Source of the DNA: Serratia rubidaea | GTDB taxonomy: Bacteria; Pseudomonadota; Gammaproteobacteria; Enterobacterales; Enterobacteriaceae | Length of the DNA: 64,000 nucleotides | NCBI GenBank assembly: GCA_901472405.1 | Contig: LR590463.1 | Span: 3,410,001-3,474,000, forward strand | Direction: 5' to 3' | In this document: one piece after another, positions 19,759 through 29,141 of the stretch | Numbering within the stretch: position 1 is the stretch's first letter | How the letters are laid out: every line of letters starts with the position of its first letter | The notes under the pieces: model-generated | The model's input: the letters and a program-made list of their open reading frames with translations, nothing else | Databases searched by the model: none | Told to the model about the DNA's origin: nothing | Made by a program: the position numbers and the translations under genes

Positions 19759-20880
19759 TTAGCATACGCTAAAGCCCAACCGGGCCAGCAGCTCGGCGCT
19801 GGCGTCGTCATCGCACGCCACGCGCAGCGACGACCATTCGCGTCGCTCCTGATACTGCTTGCGCAGGCGGTCAAACTCGCCCGCCTGGCCGGCCACTTTG
19901 CGCAACGGCGCGTCATCGCGGCGCACATCATACACCAAGTGCATCAAACGTTTCAGCCTGCCTTGATCGAGCGGCCCGTTCAGACGGATATCGCTGAATT
20001 CCGGCGTCGGCAGCAGCGAGGCCAGCTCAATCTGCTGCGGCTGGCCCAGATGGCGGCTGAAGGCCTCAAACACCTGGGTGGTGCCGCGCGCCTTGCCTTC
20101 CAGCGTATAGCCGGCGATATGCGCGGTGCCGATGTCCACCCGCGCCAGCAGCGGCAGCGACAGCTCCGGTTCCGGCTCCCAGACGTCCAGCACCGTGCTG
20201 AGCTTCTTGCCCTTTTCCAGCGCCTGCAGCAGCGCGGCGTTATCCACCACCGCGCCGCGGCAGGCGTTAATCAGAATGCGGTTGTCCGGCAGCGCCGCCA
20301 GCAGCTCGGCGTCGGCCAGATGCAGCGAGTGATAAGGGCCGGATTTATTCAGCGGCGTGTGGAAGGTCAGCACGTCGGCTTCCGCCACCAGTTTTTCCAG
20401 CGGCCAGAATTCGCCGGCGTCGCCGCGATCGGCGCGCGGCGGATCGCACAGCAGCGTGCGCACCCCCAGCGCCCGCAGGCGCGCATCCAGCCGCGAGCCG
20501 ACGTTGCCGACCCCGACGATGCCGACGGTTTTATCCTGCAGCTGGAAGCCGTCGCGCTCGGCCAGCAGCATCAGCGCGGAGAAGACGTACTCCACCACCG
20601 CAATGGCGTTGCAGCCGGGCGCGGCGGAAAAACCGATGCCCGCCTGCTGCAGCCAGGCGTCGTCCACATGGTCGGTGCCGGCGGTCGCGGTGCCGACAAA
20701 GCCGACGCGGGTGCCGGCAAGCAGCGCTTCGTTCACCTTGGTGACCGAGCGCACCATCAGCGCATCGGCGTCCGCCAGCGCCTCCAGCGGGATCGGACGG
20801 CCCGGCACCGCCAGCGTTTCTCCCAGACGGCTGAACAGCTCAACCGCATACGGCATATTTTCATCAACCAGTATTTTCAC
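19759..20880 (-). CDS. pdxB: Erythronate-4-phosphate dehydrogenase PdxB
   Basis: 373 aa, intact. Second step of pyridoxal phosphate synthesis: 4-phosphoerythronate is oxidised with NAD+. The nucleotide fold shows [30 protein letters not shown] and [17 protein letters not shown] hold the catalytic Arg and His regions; a PdxB-type dimerisation domain ends the protein. The GTG at 20880 ([13 protein letters not shown]) follows GGAG by 8 bases and aligns with the E. coli start. It lies 84 bp before usg. Confidence 0.94.
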   Translation of the reverse strand: MKILVDENMPYAVELFSRLGETLAVPGRPIPLEALADADALMVRSVTKVNEALLAGTRVGFVGTATAGTDHVDDAWLQQAGIGFSAAPGCNAIAVVEYVFSALMLLAERDGFQLQDKTVGIVGVGNVGSRLDARLRALGVRTLLCDPPRADRGDAGEFWPLEKLVAEADVLTFHTPLNKSGPYHSLHLADAELLAALPDNRILINACRGAVVDNAALLQALEKGKKLSTVLDVWEPEPELSLPLLARVDIGTAHIAGYTLEGKARGTTQVFEAFSRHLGQPQQIELASLLPTPEFSDIRLNGPLDQGRLKRLMHLVYDVRRDDAPLRKVAGQAGEFDRLRKQYQERREWSSLRVACDDDASAELLARLGFSVC

Positions 20881-20966
20881 TTCTTTCTCCAACCCAGGAC
20901 GGCCATTTGCCGCCCGATCATATACCTGAGTTATGGTTGCGTCACGAGTCACCCGCGCCGCCGTGC

Positions 20967-21740
20967 CTATGCGCGTCGGAAACGTTCAGGGGTGGCGCCG
21001 GCAATCTGTTGAAACATCACGATAAACGCCGAGGCGGAACTGTACCCCACTTCCAGCGCCACGTCCTGCACGGTTTTCCCCCGCTCCAACAGCGACACCG
21101 CATGCAGGAAGCGCAGCCGCTGGCGCCATTCGCTGAACGACATGCCGAGATCCTGCTGACAGCGGCGCGACAGCGTGCGTTCGGTGGTATAGACCCGCCG
21201 CGCCCACTGCGCCAACGGCGTGTTGTCCGAAGGACAATGCTCCAGCGCCTCAAGGATCGGCGCCAGAAACTTATCCTGCGAGGAGGGTAAATAGGTCTGC
21301 TGCCGCGGCGACAGGTGCAGTTGGTCGATCAGTACGCGGCACAGCCGCAGGTCCTCCCGGCTCTGCGGGATATACTGCCGGCGCGCATAGAAATCATCCG
21401 CGATGGCGCGGAAAATCGGCGTGACGCTGACCAGGCAAGGCGTTGCCGGCATCTGACGGCATAAAGGCTGGGCAATGTCCACCATGCGGCACTGCGCCAA
21501 TTTATGGTTATAACAGGAGTGCTCCACCCCCGCCGGCGCCCACAGCACAAACTCCGGCGGCGCCAGAAAACGCTGTCCGCCAATGTGGGTGACCATCACC
21601 CCGCTGGTCACCCACATCAGTTGCCCCCAAACGTGGCGGTGCGGCTGAAATTCGGTGCGCGCATTGAACGCTTCACAGCGGAACTGCACCGGCTGCGGCG
21701 CCGGGATCAGCGCTTCGGCAAAATGACGGATTTCCGGCAT
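20967..21740 (-). CDS. AraC-family regulator (NimR-like), divergent from EamA exporter
   Basis: 257 aa. An N-terminal cupin-type sensor ([19 protein letters not shown]) is followed by two helix-turn-helix motifs ([19 protein letters not shown] and [20 protein letters not shown]). The order and the divergent EamA transporter resemble nimR-nimT of E. coli, where the regulator controls a drug exporter. Repeated TGTCTGGTTT boxes lie in the shared promoter region. The ligand is unknown. Confidence 0.82.
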   Translation of the reverse strand: MPEIRHFAEALIPAPQPVQFRCEAFNARTEFQPHRHVWGQLMWVTSGVMVTHIGGQRFLAPPEFVLWAPAGVEHSCYNHKLAQCRMVDIAQPLCRQMPATPCLVSVTPIFRAIADDFYARRQYIPQSREDLRLCRVLIDQLHLSPRQQTYLPSSQDKFLAPILEALEHCPSDNTPLAQWARRVYTTERTLSRRCQQDLGMSFSEWRQRLRFLHAVSLLERGKTVQDVALEVGYSSASAFIVMFQQIAGATPERFRRA

Positions 21741-21759
21741 AGGGATCCTATCGGCAGGT

Positions 21760-21814
21760 TGTCTGGTTTACGGCGATTTTTGTCTGGTTTTCAGTATATG
21801 CAATAAACCAGACA
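21760..21814. promoter_or_regulatory. Repeated operator boxes for the AraC regulator
   Basis: TGTCTGGTTTA at 21760-21770 and TGTCTGGTTT at 21781-21790 start 21 bp apart in the same direction; TAAACCAGACA at 21804-21814 is the same box inverted. Two helical turns of spacing is typical of AraC-type direct repeats. The binding factor is inferred from position. Confidence 0.6.
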
Positions 21815-21859
21815 GGCGTAAACTGGGCGTCCTGTTATACGTTGTTGAGAATAATTATC

Positions 21860-22771
21860 ATGAACGCACTCTTTCCCCTGGTGGCGGTACTGATCTGGTC
21901 CGTCAACGCCGTGGTCAGCAAACTGTCGGCCGGCGCGATCGATCCGGCGGCGATCTCGTTCTATCGCTGGCTGCTGGCGCTGGTTGCGCTGACGCCGTTT
22001 GTGCTGCCGGGCGTGATCCGCAACTGGCGCACGGTGCGCGCCAACGCCGGCAAGCTGCTGGTGCTGGGGCTGCTGGGCATGGTGCTGTATCAAAGTCTGG
22101 CCTACTACGCCGCGCACAGCGTCAGCGCGCTGTTTATGGGCATTATCGTGTCGCTGATCCCGCTGCTGACCATTCTGATCAGCATCGTACTGCTGCGGGT
22201 GGCGCCGACCGTCGGCGTGGCGCTGGGCAGCGTCATTTCTCTGTGCGGCCTGATCTGGCTGGTGAGCGCCGGCCAGCCGGGCGCGCTGCTGCAGCACGGC
22301 ATCGGCAAAGGCGAGCTGATGATGCTTGCCGCCACCGCGTCCTACGCGCTGTACGGCGTGCTGACCAAACGCTGGGCAATCGCCCTGCCCAACTGGCAAT
22401 CGCTGTATGTGCAGATCGCCTTCGGCGTGCTGCTGCTGCTGCCGAACTTCCTGATGGCGCCGGACGTCGGCCTGAACAGCCAGAACCTGTCGCTGGTGCT
22501 GTTTGCCGCTATTCCGGCGTCGATTATCGCGCCGTTCCTGTGGATCCAGGGCGTGGTCCGCCTCGGCGCCAATACCGCCTCGATCTTTATGAACCTGGCG
22601 CCGGTATTCACCGCCGCAATCGCCGTGCTGTTCCTGCATGAGCAGCTGCACGACTACCACCTGATCGGCGGCGGCGTCACCCTGCTGGGGGTGATCCTGT
22701 CCCAGCGCCTGCGCACGCCGCTGGGACGTAAAAAACCGCAGCCGGCGGTCTCCGGCGAGCTCGGCGAATAA
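21860..22771 (+). CDS. EamA/DMT-family exporter
   Basis: About 303-aa inner-membrane protein with ten hydrophobic helices in two EamA halves (MNALFPLVAVLIWSVNAVVS and MLAATASYALYGVLTKRWAI). Family members export amino acids, nucleobases or drugs. The ATG at 21860 aligns with the family; a frame start six codons upstream is less likely. It is divergent from the AraC regulator, which probably controls it, and convergent with tctE. The substrate is unknown. Confidence 0.85.
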   Translation: MNALFPLVAVLIWSVNAVVSKLSAGAIDPAAISFYRWLLALVALTPFVLPGVIRNWRTVRANAGKLLVLGLLGMVLYQSLAYYAAHSVSALFMGIIVSLIPLLTILISIVLLRVAPTVGVALGSVISLCGLIWLVSAGQPGALLQHGIGKGELMMLAATASYALYGVLTKRWAIALPNWQSLYVQIAFGVLLLLPNFLMAPDVGLNSQNLSLVLFAAIPASIIAPFLWIQGVVRLGANTASIFMNLAPVFTAAIAVLFLHEQLHDYHLIGGGVTLLGVILSQRLRTPLGRKKPQPAVSGELGE

Positions 22772-22783
22772 TCCGCCGCCGCC

Positions 22784-24196
22784 TCAGGACAACAGGCGGA
22801 AGCGCACCTGCACCAACAGGCCGCCAAGCTCTGCGGAGCTCAGCAACTCCGGCCGCGTGCCGTGGTAGGCGGCAATATCCTTCACCAGCGCCAGCCCCAG
22901 GCCGGCGCCCGGCTGTTCACCCACGTTATCCAGACGGCGGAAAGGCTGCAGCGCCTGCTGCGCCTCCTGCTGGGTAATGCCCGGCCCGCTGTCTTCAATT
23001 TCCAGAATGCCTTCACCGTCCGCCGCGCGCAGGCGCGCCGTCACCATGCCGCGGCGCGGCGTGTACTTCAGCGCGTTGTCCAGCAGATTGGCGCACATCT
23101 CCGTCAGCAGCAGCGCCTCACCGCCGATCCAGCATACCGCCTCCCCCTCATAACCGAGATCGATGCCGTTGCTGCGCGCCTGCGGCAGGCGGGAGAAACA
23201 GGCGTCGCGCAGCACCTGCGCCAGGTTGACCGGCTGCAGCCGGCGCTCGCTGCGCGATTCATGCGCCTTCAGCCGCGACAGGTACAGCAGGCGGTCGGTC
23301 AGCGCCACGGTATTGTCCAGCGTCTTGCCGATCGCCAGCAGGCTTTCGCGCCACTGTTGCGGGTCGTCGCTGGCCAGCGCCACGCCGACCTGCGTCTTCA
23401 GCACCGTCAGCGGCGTCCGCAGCTGGTGCGAGGCGTCGGCGCTAAAGCGCTCCTGACGCGCCACCATCACCCGCAGCCGCTCGGTATAGCGGTTAAAGGC
23501 CAGCAGCAGCGGCTGCATTTCCGACCACGGCAGCAGCATCGGCAGCGGAGTCAGCTCGCCCGGATCGCGGCGCATCATCACGCTCGACAATTTACGCAGC
23601 GGCTTGAGCAGCTTTTTCAGCAGTACAAACGCCAGCAGCAGCGTCAGCACCACTACCGTACCCTGACTGAGCAGCGCGGCCAGCAGCATCTGGCGCGCCA
23701 GATAGTTACGCGATTCCAGCGTTTCCGCCACCAGAATGGTCGCCATACCGCTCATGCCGCCCTCATTAATCGGCTGATAAAGCGCGGCAACGCGGATCGG
23801 TCGCCCGGCGTATTCGGCGTCGTAAAAATGCACCAACGCCGGGTACAGCGTGGAGCGCGCCAGGTGCGGCGGCGGCAGCGGCAGATCGTCATAGCCGGAA
23901 ATACTGCGGCCCTGCGGTGAAATCACCTCGTAATACAGCTGGTCGTTCATATTGCGTTCGAAGCTGTCGAGCACCACATAGGGCACATCAACCGCCAACT
24001 TGCCCTTACGCACGACCAGCCGTTCCGCCACGGTGCGCGCCGACGCCAGCAGCGTGCGGTCATAGGCCAGCGTGGCGGCGTGGGTGGCGCTGAAGTAGTG
24101 GGTATAGATAGAAATGCCGCCCAGTATCGTCAGCGGCAAACCAAAAAACAGCAACAGTTGATAAAACAGCGAGCCAGGCGGTTTAAACCACTTCAT
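22784..24196 (-). CDS. tctE: Sensor histidine kinase TctE
   Basis: 470-aa membrane kinase. It has an N-terminal transmembrane helix, a periplasmic 2CSK-type sensor region (about 35-170), a second helix near 175-195, then a HAMP-like linker, the phosphorylated His in RFSADASHQLRTPLTVLK, the N box EMCANLLDNALKYTP and G boxes (DSGPGI, GAGLGLALVKDI). It most likely senses external tricarboxylates and phosphorylates TctD. The gene overlaps tctD by 14 bp. Confidence 0.9.
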   Translation of the reverse strand: MKWFKPPGSLFYQLLLFFGLPLTILGGISIYTHYFSATHAATLAYDRTLLASARTVAERLVVRKGKLAVDVPYVVLDSFERNMNDQLYYEVISPQGRSISGYDDLPLPPPHLARSTLYPALVHFYDAEYAGRPIRVAALYQPINEGGMSGMATILVAETLESRNYLARQMLLAALLSQGTVVVLTLLLAFVLLKKLLKPLRKLSSVMMRRDPGELTPLPMLLPWSEMQPLLLAFNRYTERLRVMVARQERFSADASHQLRTPLTVLKTQVGVALASDDPQQWRESLLAIGKTLDNTVALTDRLLYLSRLKAHESRSERRLQPVNLAQVLRDACFSRLPQARSNGIDLGYEGEAVCWIGGEALLLTEMCANLLDNALKYTPRRGMVTARLRAADGEGILEIEDSGPGITQQEAQQALQPFRRLDNVGEQPGAGLGLALVKDIAAYHGTRPELLSSAELGGLLVQVRFRLLS

Positions 24197-24857
24197 CGCT
24201 CAGCTCCAGGCTGTAGCCCAATCCGCGCAGCGTGACGATCGCCACGTTGCTGCCGTGCAGCTTTTTACGCACCCGGTGCACATACAGCTCGATGCTTTCC
24301 GGGTTGGCCTCGTCGGACAGGGTAAACACCTGTTCGAACAGCTGCTGCTTGGCGACCGGCCGGCCGCGCCGGTGGATCAGGGTGGTCAGTACCGCCAGTT
24401 CGCGCGGCGTCAGCGCCAGCGGCCGGTTATCCAGTAAAAAGTAACCTTCGTCATGGTAGGTAAGCGCGCCAAACTGCAGCGTCTGCTGGGTGACGCCCAC
24501 GCTGCGGCGCAGCAGCGCACGGATGCGCGCCTCCAGCTCATCCAGTTCAAACGGCTTGCTCAGGTAATCATCAGCGCCGAGATTCAGCCCCCTGACCCGG
24601 TCGCTGACGTCGGCGCGGGCGGTCAGCAGCAGCACCGGCAGGTTCTGACCGCGCTTGCGCAGCCGCGCCAGCAGATCCAGCCCGTTGAGGCGCGGCAGCT
24701 CCACGTCCAGCACCACCAGACTGTAATGTTCGTTTAACAGCAGGTGGTCGGCCATCAGTCCGTCTGAGGCGACGTCCACGGCGAAGCCGGCGCCGGTCAG
24801 CGCCTTCTGCAGCCAATGGGATAATTCAGGGTGATCTTCCACTAACAAGAGACGCAT
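24183..24857 (-). CDS. tctD: Response regulator TctD
   Basis: About 224 aa, OmpR class. The receiver domain shows the acidic pair in LLVEDH, the phosphorylated Asp in LVVLDVELPRLNG and the Lys in GADDYLSKPF; the winged-helix domain ends with ESIELYVHRVRKKLHG. The ATG at 24857 (MRLLLVEDHPEL) has AGG 7 bases upstream; a start eight codons earlier is less likely. It is divergent from tctCBA and should activate it in response to citrate or related acids. Confidence 0.92.
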   Translation of the reverse strand: MRLLLVEDHPELSHWLQKALTGAGFAVDVASDGLMADHLLLNEHYSLVVLDVELPRLNGLDLLARLRKRGQNLPVLLLTARADVSDRVRGLNLGADDYLSKPFELDELEARIRALLRRSVGVTQQTLQFGALTYHDEGYFLLDNRPLALTPRELAVLTTLIHRRGRPVAKQQLFEQVFTLSDEANPESIELYVHRVRKKLHGSNVAIVTLRGLGYSLELSDEVV

Positions 24858-24885
24858 ATCACATCCTGTAAACTTTTCCATACGT

Positions 24886-24904
24886 TGAAAGGTAAATGAA
24901 AGGT
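24886..24904. promoter_or_regulatory. Direct repeat, probable TctD box
   Basis: TGAAAGGT occurs twice, starting at 24886 and 24897, 11 bp apart, in the tctD-tctC gap. OmpR-type regulators usually bind such tandem half-sites. The link to TctD is an inference. Confidence 0.5.
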
Positions 24905-24982
24905 TTATGTTTTAACAATTTGGCAACCCCGTGTCAGCGGGAGTTCTCACAGTCTGAAAGAAAAAATACCTAGGGGAAGGCA

Positions 24983-25963
24983 ATGAAAAAAATAATCACC
25001 CGTACTCTGACCGCAACCGCTCTGCTGTTGGCAGCCAACCAGGCTTTCGCTATTGAAGCGCCCGACCGTACCGAATGTATCGCGCCGGCCAAACCCGGCG
25101 GCGGCTTCGACCTGACCTGTAAACTGCTGCAGGTGTCTTTGCAGGAAACCAAAGCCATCAATAAACCGATGCGCGTCACCTATATGCCGGGCGGCGTCGG
25201 CGCGGTGGCCTATAACGCCATCGTCGCCCAGCGTCCGGCGGAGTTCGGCACCGTGGTCGCCTTCTCCGGCGGCTCGCTGCTCAACCTGTCGCAGGGCAAG
25301 TTCGGCCGCTACGGCGTGGACGACGTCAAATGGCTGGCGGCGGTCGGCACCGATTACGGCATGATCGCCGTGCGCGCCGACTCGCCGTATAAGACGCTGA
25401 AAGACCTGATGGAAGCCTTCAAAAAAGATCCTACCAGCGTGGTGTTCGGCGCCGGCGCCTCGATCGGCAGCCAGGACTGGATGAAAACCGCGCTGCTGGC
25501 GCGTGAGGTCGGCGTCGACCCGCGCAAGATGCGCTACGTCGCCTTTGAAGGCGGCGGCGAGCCGGTGACCGCGCTGCTCGGCAACCATATTCAGGCGGTC
25601 TCCGGCGATCTGAGCGAGATGGTGCCTTACCTGCAGGGCGACAAGATCCGCGTGCTGGCGGTGTATTCGGAAGAGCGCCTGCCGGGCCAGCTGGCCGAGG
25701 TGCCGACCGCCAAAGAGCAGGGCTATAACCTGGTGTGGCCGGTGATCCGCGGCTTCTACCTGGGGCCGAAAGTCAGCGACGAAGAGTACCAGTGGTGGAC
25801 CGACGCCTTCGCCAAGCTGCAGCAGACCGAAGAGTTCAAGAAGCAGCGCGACCTGCGCGGGCTGTTTGAATTCAACCTGCGCGGCAAAGAGCTGGATGCC
25901 TACGTGAAGAAACAGGTCGGCGAATACCGTGAGCAGGCGAAGGCCTTCGGCCTGGCCAAGTAA
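24983..25963 (+). CDS. tctC: Tricarboxylate-binding periplasmic protein TctC
   Basis: 326-aa solute-binding protein of the TTT (tripartite tricarboxylate) family. A signal peptide ends at NQAFA, then APDRTECIAPAKPGGGFDLT, with the PGGG loop that contacts the carboxylates, and the typical YMPGGVGAVAYN. It carries citrate-like acids to TctAB. Expression should depend on TctDE. The ATG at 24983 follows AGGGGAAGGCA. Confidence 0.92.
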   Translation: MKKIITRTLTATALLLAANQAFAIEAPDRTECIAPAKPGGGFDLTCKLLQVSLQETKAINKPMRVTYMPGGVGAVAYNAIVAQRPAEFGTVVAFSGGSLLNLSQGKFGRYGVDDVKWLAAVGTDYGMIAVRADSPYKTLKDLMEAFKKDPTSVVFGAGASIGSQDWMKTALLAREVGVDPRKMRYVAFEGGGEPVTALLGNHIQAVSGDLSEMVPYLQGDKIRVLAVYSEERLPGQLAEVPTAKEQGYNLVWPVIRGFYLGPKVSDEEYQWWTDAFAKLQQTEEFKKQRDLRGLFEFNLRGKELDAYVKKQVGEYREQAKAFGLAK

Positions 25964-25984
25964 CAACTCCTCCGGAGGCATGTC

Positions 25985-26416
25985 ATGAGCGATCGTATTT
26001 TTGCCGGAGTGTGGCTGCTGCTGTGCATCGGCGGCCTGTATATCGGCTGGGGCATTCACAGCGAATACAGCTATGAACCGCTGGGGCCGCGCCCGTTTCC
26101 GCTGATCATTCTCGGCCTGATGGCGCTGTGCGCCGTCCTGATGCTGCTGCGCCATCCGCAGGCGGTGGCCTGGCCGCACCGCGCCACGCTGCAGCGTCTG
26201 CTGGTGCTGATTATCACGCTGTCGCTGTACGCCTGGCTTTTTGAGCTACTGGGCTTTCCGCTGGCCACCGCCCTGCTGACCTTCAGCATCGCGCTGCTGT
26301 TCGGCGCACGCGTATTGGCGGCGGCGATTTCCGGCGTGGTGATGGGCGTGGCGTTGTATTACGCCTTTGACCGTCTGCTCGACGTGACGCTGCCGCTCGG
26401 CGTCTGGCTGAATTAA
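25985..26416 (+). CDS. tctB: Tripartite tricarboxylate transporter small subunit TctB
   Basis: 143-aa membrane protein with four hydrophobic helices; poorly conserved in general but typical in size and in the segment YEPLGPRPFPLIILGLMALC. It lies 21 bp after tctC, with CCGGAGG before its ATG, and 9 bp before tctA. With TctA it forms the inner-membrane transporter, driven by the ion gradient rather than by ATP. Confidence 0.9.
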   Translation: MSDRIFAGVWLLLCIGGLYIGWGIHSEYSYEPLGPRPFPLIILGLMALCAVLMLLRHPQAVAWPHRATLQRLLVLIITLSLYAWLFELLGFPLATALLTFSIALLFGARVLAAAISGVVMGVALYYAFDRLLDVTLPLGVWLN

Positions 26417-26425
26417 GGAACGACA

Positions 26426-27943
26426 ATGGATACCTGGTTATATTTATCACAAGGGTTCGAGGTGGCGCTGATTCCACAGAACCTGGTTATCGCGCTGATC
26501 GGCTGTTTCGTCGGCACCATCGTCGGGCTGCTGCCGGGCCTCGGGCCGATCAACGGCGTGGCGATCCTGCTGCCGCTGGCCTTCGCGCTGAAGCTGCCGG
26601 CGGAATCGGCGCTGATCCTGCTGGCGACGGTGTATATCGGCTGCGAGTACGGCGGCCGTATCTCCTCCATTCTGCTTAACGTGCCCGGAGACGCCGCGGC
26701 GATCATGACTGCGCTGGACGGCTACCCGATGGCGCAGCAGGGGCGCGCCGGCGTGGCGCTGTCGATCTCCGCGGTCAGCTCGTTTATCGGTTCTATCATC
26801 GCCATCGGCGGCATTATTCTGTTCGCCCCGCTGCTGGCCCGCTGGTCGCTGGCGTTCGGCCCGGCGGAGTACTTCGCGCTGATGATCTTCGCCATCGCCT
26901 GTCTGGGCAGCATGATGAGCCAGAACCCGCTGAAGTCGCTGCTGGCGGCGCTGATCGGCCTCGGGCTGGCGACGGTCGGCGTCGACGCCAACACCGGCGT
27001 CTACCGCTTTACCTTTGACAGCGTGCACCTCTCCGACGGCATTCAGTTTATCGTAGTGGTGATCGGTCTGTTCTCGGTCAGTGAAATCCTGCTGATGCTG
27101 GAGAGCACCGGCGCCGGTCAGAAGCTGGTGCGCAAAACCGGGCGGCTGCTGTTTAACCGCAAAGAGGCGAAAGAGTGCGCCGGCCCGGCCCTGCGCTCTT
27201 CGGTGGTCGGCTTCTTCGTCGGCATTCTGCCGGGTGCCGGGGCAACCATCGCCAGTGCGCTGACCTATATGACCGAGAAGAAAATCAGCGGTAACAGCGA
27301 CAGCTTCGGCAAAGGGGATATCCGCGGCGTGGCGGCGCCGGAGGCGGCCAACAACGCCTCGGCCTGCGGCTCGTTTATTCCGATGCTGACGCTGGGCGTG
27401 CCGGGTTCCGGCACCACCGCGGTAATGATGGGCGCGCTGACGCTGTATAACATCACGCCGGGGCCGGCGATGTTCACCGAACAGCCCGATATCGTCTGGG
27501 GGCTGATCGCCGCGCTGCTGATCGCCAACGTGATGCTGCTGATCATGAACATCCCGCTGATTGGCCTGTTTACCCGCATGCTGACCATCCCGCTGTGGTT
27601 CCTGGTACCGGCGATCGCCGCCGTATCGGCGGTCGGCGTGTACGCGGTGCACAGCACCACCTTCGACCTGATGCTGATGGTCGGGCTGGGGGTGTTCGGC
27701 TATATTCTGCGTAAAATGCACTTCCCGATGTCGCCGCTGATTCTGGGCTTTGTGCTGGGTGAACTGCTGGAGCAGAACCTGCGCCGCGCGCTGTCGATCA
27801 GCAACGGCGAATACGGCATTCTGTGGGGCAGCGGTATTGCCCAGAGCCTGCTGGTGCTGGCGGTCGCGGTACTGGTGGTGCCGCCGGTGCTGCGCACGAT
27901 CCGCAAGCGCCGCCAGACGGTGAAAACCGCCGAGGCCGAATAA
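26426..27943 (+). CDS. tctA: Tripartite tricarboxylate transporter large subunit TctA
   Basis: 505 aa, about 11-12 transmembrane helices, intact. The conserved motif GLLPGLGPINGVAILLPLAF lies near the N-terminus and a related GILPGAGATIASALTYMTEK in the middle, as in all TctA proteins. It is the channel-forming subunit of the TctABC citrate importer. A strong terminator follows 23 bp after the stop. Confidence 0.93.
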   Translation: MDTWLYLSQGFEVALIPQNLVIALIGCFVGTIVGLLPGLGPINGVAILLPLAFALKLPAESALILLATVYIGCEYGGRISSILLNVPGDAAAIMTALDGYPMAQQGRAGVALSISAVSSFIGSIIAIGGIILFAPLLARWSLAFGPAEYFALMIFAIACLGSMMSQNPLKSLLAALIGLGLATVGVDANTGVYRFTFDSVHLSDGIQFIVVVIGLFSVSEILLMLESTGAGQKLVRKTGRLLFNRKEAKECAGPALRSSVVGFFVGILPGAGATIASALTYMTEKKISGNSDSFGKGDIRGVAAPEAANNASACGSFIPMLTLGVPGSGTTAVMMGALTLYNITPGPAMFTEQPDIVWGLIAALLIANVMLLIMNIPLIGLFTRMLTIPLWFLVPAIAAVSAVGVYAVHSTTFDLMLMVGLGVFGYILRKMHFPMSPLILGFVLGELLEQNLRRALSISNGEYGILWGSGIAQSLLVLAVAVLVVPPVLRTIRKRRQTVKTAEAE

Positions 27944-27966
27944 GCGTTACCTGCAACATCATCAAC

Positions 27967-27996
27967 AAGGGGCCGGATAATCCGGCCCCTTTTTTA
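27967..27996 (+). terminator. Terminator of tctCBA
   Basis: AAGGGGCCGGA, loop TAA, TCCGGCCCCTT, followed by further T. Perfect 11-bp stem. Confidence 0.9.
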
Positions 27997-28386
27997 TGCA
28001 AAGAGTTTGATATAGGCAGCAAACAAGGCGATCAAAGTCAGACAGAAAAAAGACAGCAGCGACAAATAAAACAAAGTCGACAACCAACTTATTTTCGCGC
28101 TTGGAATTTCCTTAGAGAAAGCATAGAAGTCACTTGTTTTCGGTAAGAAAAACGCCTTCCTTCCTGCCCTGAGCATCATAAAGAAATAGCAAATTGCTAC
28201 CGAACCGAAAATTCCGGTCTGACAATGAAACGAATAGGGAAATGGGAATTCGTACTTCTCCCTGAACGATGCGATTAGACGCTTATAATGTTTGCTATAG
28301 ATAATATACACGCCAACATAAACGGAAAAAGTTATGGCCTGAATGGCGAGAATTGCTATTGCGAGGTTTTTAATTAAATCGTTCAT
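27994..28386 (-). CDS. Small membrane protein, possible orphan immunity protein
   Basis: 130 aa, not recognised as a named family. It has one hydrophobic N-terminal helix (about 8-30), then a basic YSKHYKRLIASF segment, a middle helix (about 60-75) and a C-terminal helix (about 100-128). Size, topology and the YKR motif resemble the protein at 36735-37154, which adjoins a toxin-like gene; here no partner is present. Its base composition is more A/T-rich than its neighbours, a hint of transfer. Relationship and function are inferences. Confidence 0.6.
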   Translation of the reverse strand: MNDLIKNLAIAILAIQAITFSVYVGVYIIYSKHYKRLIASFREKYEFPFPYSFHCQTGIFGSVAICYFFMMLRAGRKAFFLPKTSDFYAFSKEIPSAKISWLSTLFYLSLLSFFCLTLIALFAAYIKLFA

Positions 28387-28567
28387 AGTCCGATGTAATC
28401 GTAGATTATATCAATAATCGGTTCCGTACTTGTGCCGGCAATTTAACCGAATGCAGGCAATAGTAGCCCAATGCGCGGTGGCCGGTATAGGGGAACGAGA
28501 ACCCATCATGTAAAAAACCACGATACGGTCATAACAACAGCGGAAGATATTAAAAACAGGGAGCCAA

Positions 28568-28620
28568 GACCGGTGAATTACCACACAAACTTCTTTACGT
28601 GTGTTTTTACATCACCGGTC
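28568..28620. repeat. Nested inverted repeat after scsD
   Basis: Outer arms GACCGGTGA (28568-28576) and TCACCGGTC (28612-28620) are perfect; inside, CACAC and GTGTG also pair. The minus-strand transcript reads on into CTGTTTTT a little later. It may end the scs operon; a role as an insertion boundary is also possible. Confidence 0.5.
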
Positions 28621-28641
28621 TCCCTCCCCTGACATACTCTG

Positions 28642-29141
28642 CTACCAGGCCGCCCACCACAGGCGCAGCTTCATGCCCAGTAGCTGGTCCAGCCGGTGGT
28701 GCTCTGCACCACCTTGCCCTTATCGATGATGACGAAGGTGGGCGTAACGCCCACCTGCCAGCGCGCTGCCAGCTCGCCGGCGGGATCGTTAACCACCGGC
28801 AGACTCAGCCGCTTGGCGGCCAGCCAGGCCGCCACCTGCTGGTCATCGCCGGAACGCAGCGCCACGCTCAACACGTTGCCGCCCTGCTGCGCCAGCTTGG
28901 CGACGCTGGGGGTGGTGTAGCGGCAGACGCCGCACCAGCTGGCCCAAAAGTACACCAGCAGCGGCCGTTCCTGACTACGCTGCGCCAGCGAGAGCGTCGC
29001 GCCGTCCAGGGTGGTCAGGCGCTGGCTGTCGAACGCCGGCGGCGCCTGTGGTGCGCGCCACAGGTCCATGGCGAACAGAATCCCCGCCAGCATCAGCAAC
29101 AGCAGCGCAATTTCGCGCCCCCAGCGCTTCAGCCTAGCCAT
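28642..29141 (-). CDS. scsD: Membrane-anchored thioredoxin-like ScsD, frameshifted at its end
   Basis: About 166 aa. One N-terminal membrane helix (ALLLLMLAGILFAMDLW), then a TlpA/thioredoxin domain facing the periplasm with the active site FWASWCGVC and the cis-Pro region VGVTPTFVII. A base is missing at about 28676-28678; restored, the C-terminus reads TGWTSYWGMKLRLWWAAW, like Salmonella ScsD. It likely exchanges electrons with ScsB. It overlaps scsC by 8 bp. Confidence 0.87.
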
